Shown in pieces: positions 1 to 5,230 of a stretch of DNA of 5,230 nt. This stretch comes from Thermoleophilia bacterium (GTDB taxonomy: Bacteria; Actinomycetota; Thermoleophilia; Gaiellales; Gaiellaceae), in the NCBI GenBank assembly GCA_025927435.1, contig JAICLM010000163.1, positions 1 to 5,230 of the forward strand. Reading direction: 5' to 3'. The position numbers and the translations under genes are program-made. Below the pieces are notes generated by a model. The model did not search any database and was not told the DNA's origin. It saw only the letters and a list, made by a program, of their open reading frames with translations. How positions within the stretch are numbered: position 1 is the stretch's first letter; every line of letters starts with the position of its first letter.

Positions 1-342
1 GTTGGCGGGCAGGATCGTGTTCAGCGCGACCGAGACGGAGTAGCCCGCGAGGATGTCGCGCCACTTCGTCCGCTCCGGGTAGGCGAACCGGAGGATCGAG
101 TACCAGGCGAACGCCGTCGCGCTGGTCTGCAGGACCATGCAGGCGATCGCCGCGATCAGCGAGGCGACCGAGATCGACGTGACCGTGTCCCAGAGGTTGT
201 GGAACCAGCCGCTGAGGTCCCAGCCCAGCAGGTTCGCGACGGCGCCGATGAAGAACACCAGCACCGCGTAGAAGACGAGCCGGCGCCACAGCGGCCGTGG
301 GCGCGTCACGGGAGTCGGTGCTTCCTGCGCGGCGGCGGTCAT
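1..342 (-). CDS. Flippase-like / LPG synthase transmembrane-domain membrane protein (N-terminal part, cut by window edge)
   Basis: Reading leftward from the ATG at 342-340 the frame stays open for 114 codons to the window edge, so the C-terminal part is missing. The product starts with a short polar Ala/Pro/Arg-rich segment (residues 1-20). A hydrophobic helix follows at about 22-40, then a long hydrophobic stretch at about 56-85. After a basic loop (YPERTKWRD, 88-96) a third membrane stretch begins and ends in NTILPAN at 108-114. The arrangement, with an aromatic/Arg-Tyr-Pro loop followed by an Asn-x-x-LP motif, resembles the lysylphosphatidylglycerol synthase transmembrane region / flippase-like family (UPF0104, PF03706). 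Members are integral inner-membrane proteins linked to lipid or lipid-linked substrate handling, often of unknown substrate. The start overlaps the stop of the upstream gene as ATGA (339-342), which indicates translational coupling. No catalytic lysyl-transferase domain can be seen in the available part, so the specific function is open. Confidence 0.68.
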   Translation of the reverse strand, partial: MTAAAQEAPTPVTRPRPLWRRLVFYAVLVFFIGAVANLLGWDLSGWFHNLWDTVTSISVASLIAAIACMVLQTSATAFAWYSILRFAYPERTKWRDILAGYSVSVALNTILPAN

Positions 343-923
343 GCCGCGAGCTCCGCGACGTGATCGAGGGCGTCGACGAGGTTGTGCGTGTCCACCAGCT
401 CGACGGGGACGCCGTAGTCCTGGAGACCGACTGCCTGCTCCGCCGCGCCCGGGAAGCCGAGCGGCACGAACAGCCGGCTCGGGTACGCGCGGGCCGCCCG
501 CCAGCCCCGCTCGCACTCGAGCACCTCACCCCACAGGGAGACCGTGCCCATGACGAACAGGCAGCCCGGAGGCAGGCCGCCGTCGATCGCCAGCTTCCTG
601 CGGATCAGCTCGAAGGGCGCGCCGTAGATGCCGCAGGTGCACATCTCGGTCGGAGCCGCATGCCGGGGGCGACGCGGCAGTCGCAGCCGCTGCGCCTCGC
701 AGCGAGCCTCGAGGGGAGCTCCGACGGGCCAGAAGGAGAAGCGGTAGAGGCTCCGCAGGCGCGGGGCCGCGTCGAGGGGCTCGACCTCCCACAGCCGCCA
801 GGCGCGCACCGGATCCATGTAGTCGGGCGCGAGCGCCAACTCCGGGGTCGTCGGGGCCGGTTCGTACGACTTTCGCCAGCGCATCGGGAGCAGCTTTGCG
901 CCGGTCGCGGCCCGGCGCTTCAT
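339..923 (-). CDS. Uncharacterised small protein with a Cys-x-Cys-Gly-Ile-Tyr motif
   Basis: A leftward frame of 194 codons from the ATG at 923-921, ending in TGA at 341-339. There is no signal peptide or membrane helix, so it is probably cytosolic. Recognisable landmarks are RAWRLWEV (residues about 41-48), FWPVGAPLEARCEA (64-76), CTCGIYGAP (95-103), MGTVSLWGEVLECERGWRAARAYP (125-147) and an acidic/hydrophobic C-terminal end. The combination of a W-P-x-x-x-P-L-x-A-x-C segment, a C-x-C-G-I-Y motif and a later V-x-LWG-x-V-x-E segment looks like a conserved actinobacterial hypothetical family with no known function. The cysteines could bind metal or be redox-active, but that is only inference. 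The frame is open up to an ATG at 1004, but codons before 923 lose the G/C third-position bias, so I reject that longer start. An ATG at 884 (MRWRKS) is an equally reasonable start, and no candidate has a good Shine-Dalgarno. It is coupled to the membrane gene downstream and divergent from the channel operon. Confidence 0.7.
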   Translation of the reverse strand: MKRRAATGAKLLPMRWRKSYEPAPTTPELALAPDYMDPVRAWRLWEVEPLDAAPRLRSLYRFSFWPVGAPLEARCEAQRLRLPRRPRHAAPTEMCTCGIYGAPFELIRRKLAIDGGLPPGCLFVMGTVSLWGEVLECERGWRAARAYPSRLFVPLGFPGAAEQAVGLQDYGVPVELVDTHNLVDALDHVAELAA

Positions 924-1002
924 ACCGGACGGGTGAAACGCACGCCCCGCTTCACCCGAGCAGGACGATGCGCGGACCGGGCCTTCCGGCGAGCCTGGGG
1001 CC
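924..1002. promoter_or_regulatory. Divergent intergenic control region
   Basis: This is the only substantial non-coding space in the window, lying between two outward-facing gene blocks, so promoters for both must be in or very near it. It contains the inverted repeat at 931-957. I could not identify convincing -35/-10 pairs on either strand; the region is GC-rich with almost no TA-rich hexamers. Leaderless or alternative-sigma transcription is possible but not shown. The role as a shared control region is inferred from gene orientation. Confidence 0.45.
931..957. promoter_or_regulatory. Inverted repeat, candidate operator or RNA hairpin
   Basis: Left arm GGGTGAAACG (931-940) and right arm CGCTTCACCC (948-957) are complementary at nine of ten positions around a 7-bp spacer, with a perfect outer 7 bp (GGGTGAA/TTCACCC). 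It lies just upstream of the leftward gene's 923 start and 46-72 bp upstream of the channel start at 1003. The size and spacing fit a site for a dimeric repressor (for example TetR- or GntR-like), and the lack of a T-run argues against a terminator. No regulator gene is present in the window to pair it with. Confidence 0.4.
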
Positions 1003-1740
1003 ATGACCGGCCTCGCCCCGGCCCGCCCGGCGCGTCTCGACCGCCCCAGGCTGGGGCGGATGCGGGCAACCCACAGCTACTGGGCCGTGCTCGCCGCGAT
1101 CTTCGTCTGCTTCTTCCTCGCCGCGCTCCTGCCGGACACGGCCTGGGGGCTCAGCCTCGTCGTGCTCGTCCAGAGCGTGACTCTGCTCGTGGCGATCTGG
1201 ACCGCGGGCTGGGGCATGACGGAGCGCGGCATCCCCTTCGCGATCGCCGCCGGCGCGGGCATCGCGGCCGCGATCAACTTCTTCTGGCAGGGCGAGGCGC
1301 TGACAGTCGCGATCGGCCTCGCCGCCGGCCTGCTCACGATCACCATCGCCTTCGTCATCGCCATGGGCGCCGTCGCGCAGAACGAGGTGAACTCACGTTC
1401 GGTCGCGGGCGCGATCTGCGTCTACATGCTCTTCGGACTGCTGTTCATGTTCCTCTACGGCATCCTGGCGCTGGTCGGCCACGGGCCGTTCTTCGCTCAG
1501 GGGACGGACGGGACCCGCCCGCTGCGTCTCTACTTCAGCTTCGTCACGCTCGCCACGCTCGGCTACGGCGACTACACGCCGACGGGGAACTTCGGCCACG
1601 CGCTGGCCGTGCTCGAGGCACTGATCGGCCAGCTCTATCTCGTCACGGTCGTGGCGGTCGTCGTCACGCGGCTCGGCAGGCCCGGGCGAAAGATGCTCAT
1701 CCGCGAAAAGGAGAGTGAGATCGATGGCCCTCAAACATGA
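1003..1740 (+). CDS. Potassium channel family protein (GYGD filter, no RCK domain)
   Basis: Inner-membrane ion channel of 245 residues. Six hydrophobic segments can be read at about residues 27-43, 48-68, 77-93, 100-123, 135-160 and 199-222. A pore loop at about 176-192 contains the potassium selectivity filter TLGYGD (185-190), followed by YTPTG. This is the Ion_trans_2 (PF07885) pore layout, and conduction of K+ follows from the filter. The fourth helix has no row of arginines, so voltage sensing is unlikely. Only about 23 residues follow the last helix, so no RCK/TrkA-N nucleotide-binding domain is attached. Start choice is uncertain. The ATG at 1003 has only weak GGCGAG-like pairing upstream, and the ATG at 1060 (residue 20) would still keep all helices. 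The stop overlaps the glutamate decarboxylase start by 17 bp, making this the first gene of the rightward operon. It may set or release membrane potential while the decarboxylase consumes protons (inference). Confidence 0.88.
   Translation: MTGLAPARPARLDRPRLGRMRATHSYWAVLAAIFVCFFLAALLPDTAWGLSLVVLVQSVTLLVAIWTAGWGMTERGIPFAIAAGAGIAAAINFFWQGEALTVAIGLAAGLLTITIAFVIAMGAVAQNEVNSRSVAGAICVYMLFGLLFMFLYGILALVGHGPFFAQGTDGTRPLRLYFSFVTLATLGYGDYTPTGNFGHALAVLEALIGQLYLVTVVAVVVTRLGRPGRKMLIREKESEIDGPQT
1041..1059. repeat. Perfect 19-bp palindrome next to the alternative channel start
   Basis: CCGCCCCAG (1041-1049), central G, CTGGGGCGG (1051-1059): the nine-base arms are exactly complementary. It ends immediately before the ATG at 1060. 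If translation starts at 1060 it would occupy the ribosome-binding region; if at 1003 it lies within codons 13-19. As RNA it could fold into a 7-bp stem with a 5-nt loop. Such arms can arise by chance in DNA this GC-rich, so position is the main argument for a role. Confidence 0.35.
1708..1713 (+). promoter_or_regulatory. Ribosome binding site deciding the decarboxylase start
   Basis: AAGGAG, inside an AAAAGGAG run, lies 10 nt before the ATG at 1724 but only 1 nt before the in-frame GTG at 1715. This makes 1724 the supported start. The site is within the last codons of the channel gene. Confidence 0.8.
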
Positions 1741-3115
1741 AGTGCAGGAGTTGCGACAGGCGGCCGACCTCCTGGTGGCGCCGCTCTACTCGCTCGAGGC
1801 AGAGCGCATCCCACGGCACACGCTGGTCGAGAACGAGATGCCGCCGGACGTCGCGTACCAGATCGTCCACGACGAGCTGATGCTCGACGGCAACGCGCGC
1901 CTCAACGTCGCGACCTTCGTCTCGACGTGGATGGAGCCGCAGGCCGAGCGCCTGATGGCCGAGTGCCTGGACAAGAACATGATCGACAAGGACGAGTACC
2001 CGCAGACGGCTGCGCTCGAGACCCGGTGCGTGAACATCCTCGCCGACCTCTGGCACGCGCCCCGCCAGGAGGAGGCCACGGGCTGCTCGACGACCGGCTC
2101 GAGCGAGGCGGCCATGCTCGCCGGGCTCGCCCTCAAGCGGCGCTGGCGGAACCAGCGGCTGGCCGACGGGATGCCCGCCGACAGGCCGAACATCGTGATG
2201 GGCGCGAACGTCCAGGTGTGCTGGGAGAAGTTCGCCAATTACTGGGACGTCGAGATGCGGCTCGTGCCCATGGAGGGCGAGACGTACCACCTCACGCCGG
2301 ACAGGGCAGTGGGACAGTGCGATGAGAACACGATCGCCGTCGTTGCCGTGCTCGGCTCGACCTTCGACGGGTCGTACGAGCCGGTCGCCGACATCTGCGC
2401 GGCGCTCGACGCGTTCGAGCAGGACAGCGGGATCGACGTGCCGGTGCACGTCGACGGCGCCTCGGGCGGGATGGTCGCGCCGTTCATCGACCCTGACCTC
2501 GTCTGGGACTTCCGCCTGCCGCGCGTCGCGTCGATCAATACCTCGGGGCACAAGTACGGGCTCGTCTACCCGGGTGTCGGCTGGATCGTCTGGCGCGACG
2601 TCGACGCGCTCCCCGACGAGCTCATCTTTCGGGTCAACTACCTCGGCGACACGATGCCCACCTTTGCACTCAACTTCTCCCGTCCGGGCGCGCAGGTCGT
2701 CGCGCAGTACTACAACTTCCTGCGGCTCGGCTTCGAGGGGTACCGGCGCGTTCAGCAGTACGCCCGGGACGTGGCGACCGGTCTCGCGGCGCGGCTCGAC
2801 GAGCTCGGGCCGTTCGACCTCCTGACCCGCGGCGACGAGCTGCCGGTCTTCGCGTTCGCGCTGAAGCCCGAGGTGGACAACTACAGCGTCTTCGATCTCT
2901 CGCTCGCGCTGCGCGAGCGCGGCTGGCAGGTGCCGGCGTACACGTTCCCCGAGAACCGCACCGACCTCGCCGCCCTGCGCGTGGTCGTGCGGCGCGGTTT
3001 CACGCACGACATGGCCGATCTGCTCGTCGCGGACGTGAAGCGGCAGCTGTCCCGGCTCGAGAAACAGCCGGAACCGACCCACGATGCATCCAGCGCGACC
3101 GCATTCGCCCATTAG
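1724..3115 (+). CDS. gadB: Glutamate decarboxylase (PLP-dependent, group II)
   Basis: Converts L-glutamate to GABA and CO2, consuming one cytosolic proton. The protein of 463 residues is full length for the family (E. coli GadB is 466). Family landmarks in order are DGNARLNVATF (56-66), IDKDEYPQTA (87-96), TTGSSEAAMLAG (123-134), VQVCWEKFANYWDVE (163-177), HVDGASGG (242-249), TSGHKYG (273-279) with the PLP-binding lysine at 277, NYLGD (305-309), FSRPGAQVVAQYY (318-330) and RVVVRRGF (419-426). The ATG at 1724 is chosen for its AAGGAG site; an in-frame GTG at 1715 is too close to it. Inner motifs (VQVCWEKF, SGHKYGLVY, PTFALNFS) look more like plant-type GADs than E. coli GadB, but there is no long C-terminal calmodulin-binding extension. 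Two oddities are Gly for the usual Ala in HVDAASGG and a C-terminal histidine. It overlaps the channel gene by 17 bp and ends 2 bp before the transporter. No APC-type glutamate/GABA antiporter (GadC) is seen. Confidence 0.96.
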   Translation: MALKHEVQELRQAADLLVAPLYSLEAERIPRHTLVENEMPPDVAYQIVHDELMLDGNARLNVATFVSTWMEPQAERLMAECLDKNMIDKDEYPQTAALETRCVNILADLWHAPRQEEATGCSTTGSSEAAMLAGLALKRRWRNQRLADGMPADRPNIVMGANVQVCWEKFANYWDVEMRLVPMEGETYHLTPDRAVGQCDENTIAVVAVLGSTFDGSYEPVADICAALDAFEQDSGIDVPVHVDGASGGMVAPFIDPDLVWDFRLPRVASINTSGHKYGLVYPGVGWIVWRDVDALPDELIFRVNYLGDTMPTFALNFSRPGAQVVAQYYNFLRLGFEGYRRVQQYARDVATGLAARLDELGPFDLLTRGDELPVFAFALKPEVDNYSVFDLSLALRERGWQVPAYTFPENRTDLAALRVVVRRGFTHDMADLLVADVKRQLSRLEKQPEPTHDASSATAFAH

Positions 3116-3117
3116 GC

Positions 3118-4737
3118 ATGTCCACCCCTACGCACACGCACGACGACGCGCCGCCGGGGGGCGGGCTCGTGCTCGTTGCCCTGATCCTCGTCGCAGCCGT
3201 CGCGAACCTGAACCTGTCGGTTGCGAACGTCGCCCTGCCGTCGATCGGAGAGCACTTCGACTCGAGCCAGACGACGCTCGACCTGATAGCCGTCGGCTAC
3301 TCGCTCGGCCTGGCGTGCTCGGTGCTCTGGCTCGGCGCCCTCGGCGACCGCTACGGGCGCAAGCTGATGCTGATCTCGGGCACCGCGCTCGCGATCCCCT
3401 TCTCCCTGCTGGCCGCCTGGGCTCCGAGCGACACGGTGCTCTTCGCGGCGCGGGTCGGGGGCGGCTTCGCGGCGGGCATGGCCTTCCCGACCACGCTGGC
3501 GCTGATCACCGCGCTCTGGTCGGGACCGGCCCGGACGCGCTCGATCGCGCTCTGGTCGGGTCTCGGCGGCGCGATCGCCGCACTCGGCCCTCTCGCCTCC
3601 GGACTCCTGCTGGAGCACTTCTGGTGGGGCTCGGTCTTCCTGCTGACACTGCCGCTCGCCGTCGTCGCTCTCGCGCTGGCGTGGCGCCTCGTGCCGGCCC
3701 ACGTCAACGAGAGCACGGAGCAGGTCGACAACCTCGGCGGGATCCTCTCTCTCGTGCTCGTCGGCGCGCTGATCCTCGGGATCAACTTCGCCCCGGTCCC
3801 GAACGCCGGCCGGCTCACGCTCGTGCTCGCGGGCATCGCGCTCCTGGCGCTCGCACTCTTCTTCCTGCGGCAGCGGCGCGCGCCGAACCCGCTCTACGAC
3901 CTCGAGGTGGCGGCCCGGCCGCCGTTCTGGGTGGCCGCCTGCGCCGGGGTGATCGTCTTCGGCTCGCTCATGGCGGCGATGTTCGTCGGCCAGCAGTTCC
4001 TGCAGAACGTGCTGGGCTACTCGACGCTCGAAGCGGGGCTGTCGATCCTGCCCGCGGCGGCGTTCATGGTGGTCGTCGCGCCGCGCTCGGCGAAGATCGT
4101 CGACGCGCGGGGAGCCCGGTTCACGCTTCTCTTCGGCTATGTGTTCGTGCTGCTCGGCTTCCTCGCGATGCTCCTGCTCTGGAAGGACGGCATCCCGTAC
4201 TGGAAGGTCGCGCTCGGCTACTCGCTCGTCGGGATCGGGGTCGGGCTCGCCGGCACCCCGGCCTCGCACTCGCTCACCGGAAGCGTCCCGGTGAAGCGCG
4301 CCGGCATGGCGTCGGGCACCGCCGACCTGCAGCGCGACCTCGGGGGCGCCATCATGCAGTCGATCCTCGGCGCGCTCCTGACCGCGGGTTACGCGGCCGC
4401 CGCAGGCACGCAGATCGCCGCCTCGGGCCGCAACGTCACCGACCACGTCCAGGGCGAGCTGACGAAGTCGTTCGCCGGCGCCGAGGCCGTCGCGCAGCAG
4501 TACCCGCAGTTCGCAGGCCAGATCACGGCGGGCGCGAAGACGGCGTTCCTGCAGGGCGACCAGTGGGCGTATCTCGCGGGGATCGTCGCCGTCCTGCTCG
4601 GCGCCGCCGTCGTCGCCTTCTGCTTCCCCCGCGCCGAGGAGGAGCGCCGGCTACTCACCCGCTACCACGAAGAGGACGCCGCCGCCGCAGCAGCGGAGGA
4701 GCCACCGCCCGGCGCACACGCCCCGGCGTCGGCCTGA
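3118..4737 (+). CDS. MFS transporter, DHA2 (EmrB/QacA-like) 14-TM family
   Basis: Inner-membrane carrier of 539 residues. I count about fourteen hydrophobic segments, at roughly 16-36, 53-72, 83-102, 107-129, 142-164, 170-190, 206-222, 231-250, 270-295, 305-322, 334-355, 362-380, 405-425 and 483-503. MFS motif A is clear at 73-82 (GALGDRYGRK). A motif-C-like GAIAALGPLASG is at 151-162, which places it with proton-coupled antiporters. The long polar loop at about 426-482 before the last helix is typical of DHA2 proteins. The TM1 signature usually written LDxTIVNVALP reads LNLSVANVALP (31-41), so the acidic residue is Asn. The tail after 505 is charged, then Ala/Pro-rich. The start is 2 bp after the decarboxylase stop with no strong Shine-Dalgarno, so translation is probably coupled. 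Substrate is unknown; the operon position makes GABA, glutamate or a related solute a candidate, but a drug efflux role cannot be excluded. Confidence 0.9.
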   Translation: MSTPTHTHDDAPPGGGLVLVALILVAAVANLNLSVANVALPSIGEHFDSSQTTLDLIAVGYSLGLACSVLWLGALGDRYGRKLMLISGTALAIPFSLLAAWAPSDTVLFAARVGGGFAAGMAFPTTLALITALWSGPARTRSIALWSGLGGAIAALGPLASGLLLEHFWWGSVFLLTLPLAVVALALAWRLVPAHVNESTEQVDNLGGILSLVLVGALILGINFAPVPNAGRLTLVLAGIALLALALFFLRQRRAPNPLYDLEVAARPPFWVAACAGVIVFGSLMAAMFVGQQFLQNVLGYSTLEAGLSILPAAAFMVVVAPRSAKIVDARGARFTLLFGYVFVLLGFLAMLLLWKDGIPYWKVALGYSLVGIGVGLAGTPASHSLTGSVPVKRAGMASGTADLQRDLGGAIMQSILGALLTAGYAAAAGTQIAASGRNVTDHVQGELTKSFAGAEAVAQQYPQFAGQITAGAKTAFLQGDQWAYLAGIVAVLLGAAVVAFCFPRAEEERRLLTRYHEEDAAAAAAEEPPPGAHAPASA

Positions 4738-4744
4738 GGCCGCG

Positions 4745-4751
4745 AAAGGAG
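4745..4751 (+). promoter_or_regulatory. Ribosome binding site of the DUF2252 gene
   Basis: AAAGGAG ends 5 nt before the ATG at 4757. It is a strong consensus match in the 19-bp gap after the transporter stop and fixes the start of the next gene. Confidence 0.8.
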
Positions 4752-4756
4752 ATCCC

Positions 4757-5230
4757 ATGACCGTTGTCGACGAGACGACCGAAGAGACCGCTTCGGCCCC
4801 GGCGGTCGCGCATTTCACTGCCGCCGAGCGCGCCGCCCGCGGGCGCTCCGCTCGCGCGGAGTGCCCTCGCTCGAGCCACGCCGGCTTCGAGCTCGCGGCC
4901 GGTCGCGACCCGGTGGCGATCCTCGAGGCGCAGGCGCCGTCGCGGGTGCCCGAGCTCGTCCCCGTCCGCTACGGCCGCATGCTCGTCTCACCGTTCACGT
5001 TCTATCGCGGCGCGGCCGCGGTCATGGCTCACGACCTAGCGCCCACGCCTCGCGCCGGACTGAACGTCCAGCTCTGCGGCGACGCGCACCTCTCCAACGC
5101 CGGCGGCTACGCCTCCGCCGAGCGCACCCTCGTCTTCGACCTGAACGACTTCGACGAGACCCTCCCGGGCCCGTTCGAATGGGACGTGAAGCGGCTCGTG
5201 ACGAGCTTCGAGATCGCGGGACGCGACCGA
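4757..5230 (+). CDS. DUF2252 domain protein (N-terminal 158 residues, cut by window edge)
   Basis: The frame opens at ATG 4757 behind a strong AAAGGAG site and runs uninterrupted for 158 codons to the edge; the family is usually several hundred residues, so most of the C-terminal part is missing. After an acidic, Ala-rich N-terminus come the motifs RYGRMLVSPFTFYRGAAAVM (71-90), LCGDAHLSN (106-114), LVFDLNDFDETLPGPFEWD (125-143) and KRLVTSFEIAG (145-155). These are characteristic of DUF2252 (PF10009, COG4320), soluble bacterial proteins without established function. GDAHLSN followed by FDLNDFDE mirrors the catalytic HGD-x-x-x-x-N...D-x-x-D pattern of aminoglycoside phosphotransferases and related kinases, so ATP-dependent phosphotransfer is possible, by inference only. 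The family's usual NFG and SPER positions read NAG and SAER here. It is the fourth gene of the channel-decarboxylase-transporter unit. Confidence 0.9.
   Translation, partial: MTVVDETTEETASAPAVAHFTAAERAARGRSARAECPRSSHAGFELAAGRDPVAILEAQAPSRVPELVPVRYGRMLVSPFTFYRGAAAVMAHDLAPTPRAGLNVQLCGDAHLSNAGGYASAERTLVFDLNDFDETLPGPFEWDVKRLVTSFEIAGRDR

Noticed and set aside
931..957. Inverted repeat as a rho-independent terminator
   Set aside because: It lies between divergent gene starts and has no T-run on either strand.
924..1004. Longer start at 1004 for the leftward small protein
   Set aside because: A GAGG-like site exists upstream, but the added codons lose third-position G/C bias and would overlap the start codon of the divergent channel gene and consume the whole spacer.
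297..1718. Long open plus-strand frame covering the leftward gene, the spacer and the channel
   Set aside because: The product is Arg/Pro/Ala/Gly-rich without motifs, crosses real genes on both strands and is out of frame with the channel.
1715..1723. GTG at 1715 as the decarboxylase start
   Set aside because: The AAGGAG site ends 1 nt before it, too close for initiation, while it is 10 nt from the ATG at 1724.
1697..3112. Long open frame on the minus strand opposite the glutamate decarboxylase
   Set aside because: It is rich in Arg, Val, His and Glu with no recognisable domain and lies exactly antisense to a gene with complete family motifs; it is a by-product of high GC codon bias.
3084..4760. 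Overlapping open frames on both strands within the transporter gene
   Set aside because: Arg-rich low-complexity translations without motifs; the DHA2 frame explains the region.
1..5230. CRISPR array, tRNA/rRNA genes, insertion sequence or integrase remnants
   Set aside because: No regularly spaced repeats, tRNA-like clover patterns, transposase motifs or terminal repeats could be found by reading.

Overview
This is a GC-rich window with strong G/C preference at third codon positions, densely packed genes and no RNA genes or mobile elements visible. Codon use and the protein types point to a high-GC actinobacterium. The soil-type Thermoleophilia (Solirubrobacterales/Gaiellales) are my best guess, but that is an inference from style and not a phylogenetic result.

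The layout is two divergent gene blocks. Leftward from about 923 runs a small uncharacterised soluble protein (339-923). It is joined by an ATGA stop/start overlap to a membrane protein of the lysylphosphatidylglycerol-synthase transmembrane / flippase-like type (342 to the left edge, truncated). Rightward from 1003 (or 1060) runs a compact four-gene block. It holds a GYGD-filter potassium channel (1003-1740), a complete group II PLP glutamate decarboxylase (1724-3115), a DHA2-type 14-TM major facilitator transporter (3118-4737), and the start of a DUF2252 protein (4757 to the right edge, truncated). The channel and decarboxylase overlap by 17 bp, the decarboxylase and transporter are 2 bp apart, and transporter and DUF2252 are 19 bp apart, so the four are very probably one transcription unit.

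The short space between the divergent blocks (about 924-1002) carries an inverted repeat at 931-957. A second, perfect 19-bp palindrome at 1041-1059 touches the alternative ATG of the channel gene. Both are candidate control sites, unproven.

The interesting idea is the operon itself. Glutamate decarboxylase consumes a cytosolic proton while making GABA. It usually works with an APC-family glutamate/GABA antiporter (GadC), and none is visible in this window. Instead the enzyme sits between a potassium channel and an MFS carrier whose TM1 has Asn where DHA2 drug/H+ antiporters usually have Asp, and a DUF2252 protein with a kinase/aminoglycoside-phosphotransferase-like GD-x-H-x-x-N...D-x-x-D signature follows. 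This suggests an alternative acid, osmotic or membrane-potential response module in which proton consumption, K+ movement and GABA (or another solute) transport are co-expressed. That reading is inference; the gene identities and their packing are seen directly.
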